Shown here: one piece after another, positions 58,570 to 64,000 of the stretch
Layout: the number at the start of each line of letters is the position of its first letter
How positions within the stretch are numbered: the stretch's first letter is position 1
Assembly: GCF_000744935.1 (NCBI RefSeq)
Contig: NZ_JQMW01000009.1
Span: 682,001 to 746,000 of the forward strand
DNA: 64,000 nt
Direction: 5' to 3'
DNA from: Clostridium sp. KNHs214
GTDB taxonomy: Bacteria > Bacillota > Clostridia > Clostridiales > Clostridiaceae
Program-made: the position numbers and the translations under genes
Notes under the pieces: model-generated
What the model saw: only the letters and a program-made list of their open reading frames with translations
Databases searched by the model: none
Told to the model about the DNA's origin: nothing

Positions 58570-58645
58570 TTTAAATCTACCTCCTAAAAATATTATATCA
58601 TTAATAATATAATATGTATATAGACAGATATATGTGAAAAGATAT

Positions 58646-58704
58646 TTGTTTACAATTTGTTAACAATATAGTATGTTGACATATAGTTGTTAAGGGTGTA
58701 TAGT
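58646..58704 (+). promoter_or_regulatory. Divergent operator and strong promoter of the acidic-protein operon
   Basis: TTGACA (58676-58681), a 17-bp spacer and TATAGT (58699-58704) form a near-consensus SigA promoter. Just upstream, TTGTTTACAA and the palindrome TTGTTAACAA (58657-58666) overlap, and TTGTTAA recurs in the spacer. These are likely operators for the XRE repressor at 58372. Confidence 0.65.
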
Positions 58705-58816
58705 GAGAGTATAGAGATTAAGAAAACAAGAAATAATTTCTATGTTGTAACAGTATTGTAATTTATAGCTTATAAGAGGGTAGCGACCTTTAATAATTAA
58801 AATAGGAGATGGGGAA

Positions 58817-59530
58817 ATGAGTAGAAAGTTTTTTAAATGTTTGGTAGGTTTAAATGGAAATGAGTTAGAAGGTGAAAATTTTATAAAATTAGAAACTGAT
58901 GATTTTGTAAAAGTGATGAATGTGTATGATTATGTAGGAGTTAACAATGACTTTTTTAATGAGTTTAATTATGACAACATTGAAGTTTGGGATAATGACG
59001 AAGAAATTCAATACTATATGATAGACGAAGATGATTTTAAGTACTATGATTTTATTTCTTATACGGGAGATATGAATAAAGATATAATTAAAATACTTAA
59101 AAATGAAATAGATATAGACGATTATGTGAAAGAAAAGAACGTAACTAAACAACAGTTAATAGAATTAATAAAAAAGGAATTAGAAGAAAACGATATAAAA
59201 AAGAATGGCTTTGAAACACATTTAACATATGACGAGTATGTAGTAAATACAAATTACTATAAATTAATAGTAGATGATTATTTCGGAGATTATACAGTAG
59301 AAGTGGAAGAAATTGATGATGAATTACAACATGAATTAGAGAATATGGAAGAAATAGATAGAAAATATGGTTCATTTATAGAAGAGTATTTATACAAAAC
59401 AGAAAAAGGAAATTACTATATTAATTTTATTAAAAACAGATTTGACATAAATGACTTACCAAGTGTATTCGGATTATATTATAAAGCTACAGAAGAAGAT
59501 ATTAAAGAATTTCAAAGGGAGGACGTATAA
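58817..59530 (+). CDS. Acidic protein of unknown function, mobile element
   Basis: I do not recognise this 237-residue protein. About a quarter of its residues are Asp or Glu, with many Tyr, Phe and Asn and few Lys clusters, no membrane segment and no signal peptide. Central text includes NVTKQQLIELIKKELEENDIKK. Strongly acidic early proteins of mobile elements are sometimes DNA mimics such as anti-restriction proteins; that is only a guess from composition. First gene after the repressor-controlled promoter; GGAGATGGGG precedes the start. Confidence 0.7.
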   Translation: MSRKFFKCLVGLNGNELEGENFIKLETDDFVKVMNVYDYVGVNNDFFNEFNYDNIEVWDNDEEIQYYMIDEDDFKYYDFISYTGDMNKDIIKILKNEIDIDDYVKEKNVTKQQLIELIKKELEENDIKKNGFETHLTYDEYVVNTNYYKLIVDDYFGDYTVEVEEIDDELQHELENMEEIDRKYGSFIEEYLYKTEKGNYYINFIKNRFDINDLPSVFGLYYKATEEDIKEFQREDV

Positions 59531-59532
59531 AA

Positions 59533-60183
59533 ATGATTAAAGAAGTAGATAAAAGATTACAAATGTTAAATGATGAAAATTATGATGTACAATTTTTATG
59601 GACAAATAAAGAGGAAATAAAGAAAGATGTAATTGAATTCTTTGACTTAAATGAAGAAGACGAGGAAGATAAAAAAGATATAGAGAAATATTTAAGTTAT
59701 CCCAATGGAGAATATGTGTATAGTAGTTTAGGAGCAAGATTAATTACTTTAGACGAAGCGTTGGAAAATGAATTTGAACAAGCTATTAATTGTTTGGAGC
59801 AATTTGAAAGTGATGAACAAAAGGACATATTAAATTGGTTTTATGATGAAGTGAAAATTGTAAATTACAAATTTAAAATAGTTGAAGAAGAATATGAAAA
59901 CTCAACAGAACTTAACGAAGCTAAAGAATATTTACTTAAAACTTCCATGAAAGAATTGAGGGAAAAAATTAAAGAATTAAAAAATGAAGGTTATAACACA
60001 GATTTTGTAGAGGATACAATGAGATTTTATTTAACTGAAGATAGAGATATAAAAGAAACTTGTTTCTTCGTATGTAAATTTGAGTATAAACAATTACGTG
60101 AAGAATTTTGGAAAAAGGCAAAAGCAATAGGATATATAGAATGTCCAGAATATTGTATATTAATATTGAGAAAGATACATTAG
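59533..60183 (+). CDS. Acidic protein of unknown function, mobile element
   Basis: A 216-residue acidic, helix-rich protein without recognised domain, starting 2 bp after the previous stop with GGGAGGA upstream. It has runs such as FFDLNEEDEEDKKDIEKYL and NSTELNEAKEYLLKTSMKEL. Same operon and similar composition as 58817, but no clear sequence match between them. Confidence 0.68.
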   Translation: MIKEVDKRLQMLNDENYDVQFLWTNKEEIKKDVIEFFDLNEEDEEDKKDIEKYLSYPNGEYVYSSLGARLITLDEALENEFEQAINCLEQFESDEQKDILNWFYDEVKIVNYKFKIVEEEYENSTELNEAKEYLLKTSMKELREKIKELKNEGYNTDFVEDTMRFYLTEDRDIKETCFFVCKFEYKQLREEFWKKAKAIGYIECPEYCILILRKIH

Positions 60184-60443
60184 GAGCTGAAGATGTTATT
60201 GTAGATAGTTTCTTTGCAAATTCAGAGGAAGAATGGAAAACTAAATCTAAAGGAATACTGGAGAGTAATTACTCTATAGAAGAAGATGATGATTTAAGCA
60301 TATATGGAGAATATACTGGCGAAGGTGAATATGTATTAGAAGAATGGGCAGAACCACGTATATATAGGATTGATAAAGATTCATTAGAGGAAATTACTAA
60401 AGAGTATGAAAGACGTAAAATAGAAGGTAATATAAGAGAATAA
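60141..60443 (+). CDS. Small acidic protein overlapping the preceding gene
   Basis: About 100 residues (MSRILYINIEKDTLGAEDVI, then GEGEYVLEEWAEPRIYRI), rich in Glu. ATG 60141 is preceded by AGGA and lies inside the previous gene, giving a 43-bp overlap; a start at 60108 would overlap more. Third acidic product in a row. Unknown function. Confidence 0.6.
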   Translation: MSRILYINIEKDTLGAEDVIVDSFFANSEEEWKTKSKGILESNYSIEEDDDLSIYGEYTGEGEYVLEEWAEPRIYRIDKDSLEEITKEYERRKIEGNIRE

Positions 60444-60450
60444 AAAAGCA

Positions 60451-60516
60451 CCTAACAACACCAAAAAAGGATAAATGTTAGGCACTCTATCAGCAAATAG
60501 ATTATAACATTTATCC
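60451..60516 (+). promoter_or_regulatory. Two mutually exclusive hairpins between element operons
   Basis: CCTAAC (60451-60456) can pair with GTTAGG (60477-60482), while GGATAAATGTTA (60469-60480) can pair perfectly with TAACATTTATCC (60505-60516). The two stems share 60477-60480, so only one can form. Neither is followed by a T-run. It may be an mRNA processing or regulatory structure ahead of the gene at 60604. Confidence 0.45.
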
Positions 60517-60603
60517 TTCATAAAAACAACTTAACAAAGCGTAGAATTTCACAAATTGTGAGGTAAATAATACTTACCTCACACACAAAGGGAGGGTTTT
60601 AAC

Positions 60604-61056
60604 ATGAAAAATTTTATTAATATCAATGAGGTAATTAACACAAAACTAAAAGGCAGAGTCAATAAGGAAAGCATAAATGACTTAAAAGTATGGTTGAATA
60701 CAGATAGAAAAATAAAGTCATTTGAACAATATGTAGAAAATATGGGTAATAACTGTTTAGAACTTGATGTAGTAGCTTATAGACAATTAGTATTAGACAA
60801 TAGAGAGATGGACTTAGAGGGTGTTAAAAAACGACTCAAACAAGCTATGGGACAAGAAGATTTTATAAGCATACATATTAAATTAAGAAATTTATTGTTA
60901 GAAGACTTGAAAATAGAACAGGTTAGAGAATTTATCAAAAGGTCAAAGGATATGCAATTTGTGGAATTATTTATTAATTATTGGAATGATAGGAAAGGGT
61001 TACCTTTTGATAAGTTGTTAAAATCTTATTTAAGAATTGTGGGGGTGGCTGCTTAA
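60604..61056 (+). CDS. Mobile element protein of unknown function
   Basis: A 150-residue, charge-balanced, probably all-helical soluble protein that I do not recognise (begins KNFININEVINTKLKGRVNK; ends FDKLLKSYLRIVGVAA). GGGAGGG precedes the ATG. The stop immediately abuts the next start, so they form a pair. Confidence 0.7.
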   Translation: MKNFININEVINTKLKGRVNKESINDLKVWLNTDRKIKSFEQYVENMGNNCLELDVVAYRQLVLDNREMDLEGVKKRLKQAMGQEDFISIHIKLRNLLLEDLKIEQVREFIKRSKDMQFVELFINYWNDRKGLPFDKLLKSYLRIVGVAA

Positions 61057-61302
61057 ATGAGTATGAAAGAATTAAAGGAACTATTACAATTATCCAAAGA
61101 AGAATTACAACATATGATAGGCATTAAAAGTTCGGAAATAAGAGATATAGAGTATGCTATGTCACAGGAAGATTGGTATCGACATATTTACCCTAACCAA
61201 GAAATAGACAAGGATATGGAGCATTACAGGGCGGAATTGCAAAAAGAAAAACACCAACTTCAAAAGCTGATGTTTGTAGCAAAATTGAAATTAATATTTT
61301 AA
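61057..61302 (+). CDS. Small helical protein, mobile element
   Basis: An 81-residue protein with an N-terminal helix pair (KELKELLQLSKEELQHMIGI) and a C-terminal coiled-coil-like stretch rich in Lys, Glu and Gln. Not recognised. It is translated directly after 60604-61056; GTGGGGGTGG upstream is within that gene. Confidence 0.65.
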   Translation: MSMKELKELLQLSKEELQHMIGIKSSEIRDIEYAMSQEDWYRHIYPNQEIDKDMEHYRAELQKEKHQLQKLMFVAKLKLIF

Positions 61303-61337
61303 AAACAAAAAAGCACAAAAAAGCCAATAAAAATATA

Positions 61338-61366
61338 TTGACAAGCTATACCAAAAATGGTAAACT
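61338..61366 (+). promoter_or_regulatory. Strong promoter of a boxA-bearing leader
   Basis: TTGACA (61338-61343) with a 17-bp spacer to TAAACT (61361-61366). Transcription should start near 61373, at the base of the boxB-like hairpin described next. Confidence 0.65.
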
Positions 61367-61367
61367 A

Positions 61368-61410
61368 GCAGATAGGGGTATCGCCAAAAATATCCTTATC
61401 TGTTCTTTGA
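61368..61410 (+). promoter_or_regulatory. boxB-like hairpin plus boxA antitermination-like sequence
   Basis: GCAGATA-GGGTAT pairs with ATATCC-TTATCTG (61368-61402), and TGTTCTTTGA (61401-61410) follows, a full match to the boxA pattern (YGYTCTTTNA) of Gram-positive rRNA leaders, where NusB and S10 bind. The hairpin-then-boxA order is that of rRNA leaders. This could let transcription pass the terminator at 61577. Confidence 0.55.
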
Positions 61411-61576
61411 AAATTTAATAGAAATTATCTTTATTAAAGTAACGTAAAATTATGTTTAAAAATTTTGAACTACACAAGTAAAAATAAATCTAAAACGTTA
61501 TTAATAATATATCATGTATATTTTATATTGTCAATAAAAAAGTAATATTTTATACCTCACAAATGGCATGACTTCG

Positions 61577-61599
61577 TTGCCAAAAGTGGCAATTTTTGA
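61577..61599 (+). terminator. Terminator in the leader region
   Basis: TTGCCA-aaag-TGGCAA (61577-61592) followed by TTTTT. It lies about 200 nt after the promoter at 61338 with no gene between, so the unit is either a short RNA or an attenuated leader. The region 61440-61570 is AT-rich without features. Confidence 0.75.
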
Positions 61600-61705
61600 T
61601 TTTAAATTAAGAAATGAGTATTGATAGGAGAAAGAGAGGATAGAGTGTTTTAAATGGAAATAGAATAAATGATAAAAATTTTAAGTAAAAAATCACCTTG
61701 AAACA

Positions 61706-62076
61706 CAGTCATATCAACGTATGTAACGATTTTGATAGTCACGCTTTAATAGGAGGAGATATATAAAATAAATTAGGGGGCAAAATTTAACATAAAAAAA
61801 GTACCTCTAAGCCAATTATACCAACGTGTTTGAGGTTTTTCATTGATGCGTTAGTATAGGAGAAAGTATGTAAAAAAGTTATGGGATAAAAAAGTCAAAA
61901 GATGTGAAGAGTGTGGAGATTATATTAAAATAAAAAACAATAAACAAAAGTATTGTAATGGTTGTGCCAAAGAAATAAAGAAAAAACAAGATAAAATAGC
62001 AGATGATAAATATAAAAAAAGACAAAAGCGAGAAAATAGAAATATCCTTTAACCCCAGTAATATCAACGTGTTTCA
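61706..62076 (+). repeat. Three copies of an ATAYCAACGT motif
   Basis: The motif occurs at 61711 (atatcaacgtatgt), 61818 (ataccaacgtgttt) and 62061 (atatcaacgtgttt), each between short flanks that can pair, such as ACCTC and GAGGT around the second. The copies lie in gaps between degenerate or tiny reading frames. Between 61600 and 61867 only frames of nine codons or fewer are seen. Confidence 0.5.
61868..62052 (+). pseudogene. Small zinc-finger gene with a frameshift after the start
   Basis: A frame without a start codon encodes KKLWDKKVKRCEECGDYIKI and then QKYCNGCAKEIKKK, a four-cysteine zinc finger seen in many phage and plasmid small proteins, ending at TAA 62050-62052. An ATG with AGGAGAAAG upstream sits at 61868, one base out of frame and directly followed by TAA. 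One missing base there would restore a protein of about 61 residues. It is a fresh pseudogene, or a sequencing error. Confidence 0.55.
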
Positions 62077-62223
62077 GCTTTCTTGATTTTTTCGGTATAA
62101 TGAAAGGATACAACTCAATAAAATCAACTTTTGATTGTGGACAAACAATTATATTTTTTTTTATAGCAAGATTTTTTTACATTAATAAAATCTAAAATAT
62201 CAAAAATGAAAGAAGGTGAAATT

Positions 62224-62400
62224 ATGGAAAATGAAATAAGACAAGAAGTAAACGAATTTTGTGACAGATTTGGTGTTAAGTATGTTTTTATCTGTAACAA
62301 GTGTGACATTAATGAATCTACATTTTGTAGGTGGAGAAAAGGTGAAAGAAATCTAAGTCAGCCAAAACTGAAAAGGATTAAAGAATTTTTAAAAATGTAA
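62224..62400 (+). CDS. Small helix-turn-helix-like protein
   Basis: A 58-residue protein with the look of a phage-type HTH (CNKCDINESTFCRWRKGERN, then LSQPKLKRIKEFL). It starts at 62224 after GAAGGTG. Probably a DNA-binding regulator of the element. A start at 62206 is in frame but lacks a ribosome site. Confidence 0.65.
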   Translation: MENEIRQEVNEFCDRFGVKYVFICNKCDINESTFCRWRKGERNLSQPKLKRIKEFLKM

Positions 62401-62407
62401 AATGCAC

Positions 62408-62450
62408 TTCGGAAAAATCCGAAACACAAGAGCGTCCGAGATTTCTCGGA
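62408..62450. repeat. Pair of small GC-containing hairpins
   Basis: TTCGG-aaaaat-CCGAA (62408-62423) and TCCGAG-attt-CTCGGA (62435-62450) lie just after the small HTH gene and share the TCGGA core. Confidence 0.5.
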
Positions 62451-62490
62451 AAATAATAAGAAAATAAATAAAATAAAAATGATAGAAAAG

Positions 62491-62669
62491 AACTGATTGA
62501 ATTTGTAGGACTTAAGGATTCAAGAGGAAGATTACAGAAAAGTATAGGACAATTAAATGAATATTTAAAAGCGAATAATTTTCCTTATATTATTATTTCA
62601 AAAAGAATTAAAGAAAATAATAAATTAAAAACTGTTTGGATTATTGAAAATCTAATAATAAAAAAATAA
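62491..62669 (+). pseudogene. Start-less small reading frame
   Basis: About 59 codons read KELIEFVGLKDSRGRLQKSI, then GQLNEYLKANNFPYIIISKR, and end at TAA 62667-62669, with no usable start codon in frame; a nearby ATG is in another frame. It looks like the C-terminal part of an element protein whose 5' end is lost. Not recognised further. Confidence 0.4.
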
Positions 62670-62670
62670 A

Positions 62671-62723
62671 GTATCAAAAATGTGGATACTCCTATATATT
62701 AGGATACTCCATAAAAGTGATAC
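62671..62723. repeat. Palindromic site D0
   Basis: Outer arms GTATCA (62671-62676) and TGATAC (62718-62723) enclose a direct repeat of GGATACTCC around CTATATATTA. It begins 2 bp after a stop codon. It is related to D1, D3 and D4 through CTCCTATATATTA. Confidence 0.5.
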
Positions 62724-62736
62724 TAAAATTTAAACC

Positions 62737-62794
62737 GTTCACTCTTTTAAACATCCCTATAACTTATATATATTAGGACTTTTAAAAAGGTGAC
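62737..62794. repeat. Palindromic site D1
   Basis: TCAC-CTTTTAAA on the left pairs with TTTTAAAAAGGTGA on the right, around TCC/GGA and a TATATATATTA core. No gene lies between D0 and D1. Confidence 0.55.
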
Positions 62795-62817
62795 AATAAT
62801 CAAATAAAATTAATAAT

Positions 62818-62900
62818 TCACGAGCCAAACTTGTTTGGTGAAGTGAAAGGTTTGAGGGCGGTTTTTGCCCGATAACCTGTTCCCCTACGTGGTCAAGATA
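62818..62900 (+). ncRNA. Compact predicted three-way junction of unknown identity
   Basis: CACG near the start and CGTG near 62876-62880 can close a junction containing CCAAAC-tt-GTTTGG and AGGTT-tga-GGGC-loop-GCCC-gat-AACCT. The stretch is clearly richer in G and C than its surroundings. No reading frame is convincing. It may be a structured RNA, a replication or transfer origin, or the end of a decayed IS605/IStron-type element (it ends near GTGGTCAAG). Confidence 0.4.
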
Positions 62901-62950
62901 ACTATTGCAATAAAGTTTTATATATTTTAAAATTAAATTTAATATAAAAA

Positions 62951-63031
62951 GTTTAGTGTACAATCTCTAATTCTTCTATATTAATTTAGTTATTAAAATA
63001 ATATAGTGGAATTGGAAAATGTACACTAAAC
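62951..63031. repeat. Palindromic site D2
   Basis: Perfect 12-bp outer arms GTTTAGTGTACA (62951-62962) and TGTACACTAAAC (63020-63031), and inner arms CTATATTA (62976-62983) and TAATATAG (62999-63006). It precedes the first DUF5659-like gene. Confidence 0.7.
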
Positions 63032-63067
63032 AAAAAATACATTTATGAGAAAGGATATGATTTTATT

Positions 63068-63253
63068 ATGGAAAAAAAGGAATACATACAAGTAAGAAAT
63101 AAATATTTAGCTGAAGCATTAGCATTTTTTAATTTTAAATATTACAAATTCAATGATAAAGAAACATGTAAAATAATATATTCATTTGAAAATACTAAAA
63201 ATTTAAATGAAATGAAAGATAAATTAATTAGAATGAAGAAGGAATTAATTTAG
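63068..63253 (+). CDS. DUF5659-like small protein, first copy
   Basis: A 61-residue protein of the type found in clostridial phages and elements (YIQVRNKYLAEALAFFNFKYYKF, then YSFENTKNLNEMKDKLIRM). Function unknown. GAGAAAGGATATGAT precedes it; the same AAAGGATATGATGAT precedes the paralogue at 63451. Its stop codon shares a base with site D3. Confidence 0.75.
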   Translation: MEKKEYIQVRNKYLAEALAFFNFKYYKFNDKETCKIIYSFENTKNLNEMKDKLIRMKKELI

Positions 63254-63331
63254 GGTACTTTTCAAAACTCCTATATATTATAGAAAAGTCAGTTAATCCC
63301 TTAATATATATAGTACTTTTAAAAAGTACCC
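63253..63331. repeat. Palindromic site D3
   Basis: Outer arms GGGTACTTTT (63253-63262) and AAAAGTACCC (63322-63331). The core AAAACTCCTATATATTA, a loop of about 20 nt and TTAATATATATAGTACTTTT are shared, in inverted orientation, with D4. It starts on the last base of a stop codon. No T-run follows, so it is not a usual terminator. Confidence 0.75.
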
Positions 63332-63368
63332 ACAATTTAAAATCAGTTATGAAAGGAAGGAATCAGTT

Positions 63369-63446
63369 ATGAATATAAAAAAATTAGAAATAAAAGAGTA
63401 CAAAAACAAAGGTAAAGAGTGGATTAATATTAATGAAAGGATATGA
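63369..63446 (+). CDS. 25-residue peptide frame ahead of the second DUF5659-like gene
   Basis: ATG 63369 with GAAAGGAAGG upstream opens MNIKKLEIKEYKNKGKEWIN, ending ERI at TGA 63444-63446, just before ATG 63451. It may be a leader peptide or a coupling frame. The same GAAAGGAAGG signal precedes the gene at 63752. Confidence 0.45.
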   Translation: MNIKKLEIKEYKNKGKEWININERI

Positions 63447-63450
63447 TGAT

Positions 63451-63636
63451 ATGAATAAAAAAGAATATTACATAATAGAAAATAAATATTTAGCAGAAGC
63501 ATTAGCGTTCATGGGTTTCAGGTACTATAAATTTGAAGGGGACAAAGGATTTACAGTATATGGTTTTAAGGATACAGATAAATTTCGTTTTACGATGAAT
63601 AGTTTATTTGACTTAAGAAAACAAATATCATTGTAA
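63451..63636 (+). CDS. DUF5659-like small protein, second copy
   Basis: A 61-residue paralogue of 63068-63253: both share NKYLAEALAF and xYYKF and a C-terminal region of similar spacing (YGFKDTDKFRFTMNSLFDLR). ATG 63451 is preceded by AAAGGATATGATGAT. It lies between the inverted sites D3 and D4; its stop codon is inside the left arm of D4. Confidence 0.75.
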   Translation: MNKKEYYIIENKYLAEALAFMGFRYYKFEGDKGFTVYGFKDTDKFRFTMNSLFDLRKQISL

Positions 63637-63722
63637 CCGACCATCTTTTAAAAGTACTATATATTAATAGACAAAACCCCGTCCACTAATATATATAGGA
63701 GTTTTAAAACTTGGCCGGTTAC
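63633..63722. repeat. Palindromic site D4
   Basis: Outer arms GTAACCG-CCA (63633-63643) and TGG-CGGTTAC (63712-63722). The core is an inverted copy of D3 (AAAAGTACTATATATTA on the left, TAATATATATAGGAGTTTT on the right), but the outer arms are unrelated to those of D3 while still complementary to each other. Confidence 0.75.
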
Positions 63723-63751
63723 CAAAATACTAGAAAGGAAGGTTATCAAAT

Positions 63752-64000
63752 ATGAAAGGTGTCAAATTAGATGAAATAAAATTAAATATAAAATATAAAA
63801 ACTTAAAAGAAATATGTGAGGTTACAGGGATTGAATATAAAGATAGTACAAACTCAAGAAAGAAAATAATTAAAGAATTAGAACGTTACATGAAATTAAA
63901 GAAAGATGGAAGAGGGTATATCATTACAGAAATATATTCTACTCCAAAAGAAAAGATTGATGGTAGAAAAACAGGTAGAACTGGATTAAATCCTAATAGT
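63752..64000 (+). CDS. Mobile element protein, cut by the window end
   Basis: An open frame from ATG 63752 (GAAAGGAAGG upstream) of at least 83 codons runs off the right edge. It reads NIKYKNLKEICEVTGIEYKD, then KKIIKELERYMKL and ITEIYSTPKEKIDGRK. The first part looks like a small DNA-binding domain; proteins of this look occur in Gram-positive phages and plasmids. Full length and role unknown. Confidence 0.65.
   Translation, partial: MKGVKLDEIKLNIKYKNLKEICEVTGIEYKDSTNSRKKIIKELERYMKLKKDGRGYIITEIYSTPKEKIDGRKTGRTGLNPNS

Noticed and set aside
62757-62963. 68-codon minus-strand frame
   Set aside because: It crosses the structured segment 62818-62900 and part of site D2, lacks a ribosome site and has no domain-like sequence.
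62671-63722. CRISPR array
   Set aside because: The repeats are few, unequal, palindromic with changing arms, and separated by genes instead of regular spacers.

Overview
The window is AT-rich (roughly 70 %) and carries the complete spoIIIA operon, spoIVB, spo0A, an SpoVD/SpoVE pair and typical low-GC Gram-positive gene order. This points to a spore-forming Clostridium of the C. botulinum / C. sporogenes / C. tetani type (genus inferred; species not resolved).

Layout. 1-2700 is foreign debris: the 5' part of an IS4-type transposase gene, a much more GC-rich DUF6017-type replication-initiator-like gene, and an element end with inverted and direct repeats. 2700-17900 is the division and cell wall cluster: mraZ, rsmH, ftsL, spoVD, murE, murF, mraY, spoVE, then divIB, two DUF881 genes around sbp, yggS, sepF, yggT, ylmH and divIVA. 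It lacks murD, murG, ftsA and ftsZ. 18100-24600 holds aroB-mtnN-aroF, a DksA-like gene, lspA, an RluD-type pseudouridine synthase, pyrR and a THUMP RNA methylase. 24600-26270 is a gene-poor gap bounded by two inverted copies of a roughly 345-nt folded element, with a decayed GNAT gene between them. 26270-38050 carries rqcH (minus strand), dapF, a lipoprotein, a compact type IV pilus-like cluster (PilB, PilC, five pilin-like proteins, PilM/N/O-like proteins), efp and a CD1247-type zinc-ribbon protein. 38400-56200 is the sporulation and housekeeping block: spoIIIAA-AH, asp23, nusB, xseA, xseB, ispA, OLE RNA, oapA, dxs, tlyA, nadK, argR, recN, spoIVB, spo0A. From about 56200 to the right edge is an integrated mobile element with a tyrosine recombinase, an HTH protein, a divergent repressor/operator region, acidic proteins of unknown function, a leader with a boxA-like sequence, and tiny DUF5659-like genes separated by palindromic sites.

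How the parts work together. The wall cluster makes lipid-linked peptidoglycan precursor (MurE of the meso-diaminopimelate type, MurF, MraY; DapF supplies the amino acid) and the septal and spore-cortex synthases, under likely MraZ control through four 10-bp-spaced boxes. spoIIIA, spoIVB and spo0A form the forespore channel, the SigK checkpoint protease and the master regulator; spo0A has a good SigH promoter overlapping a 0A box. IspA and Dxs supply isoprenoids and flank OLE RNA and its protein partner OapA, the most notable known RNA here.

The most interesting unexplained structure is a set of repeats whose two arms differ between copies but stay complementary: the pair at 24625/25921, the 161-bp pair at 17929/38115, and the palindromic sites at 62671-63722 around the DUF5659-like genes.
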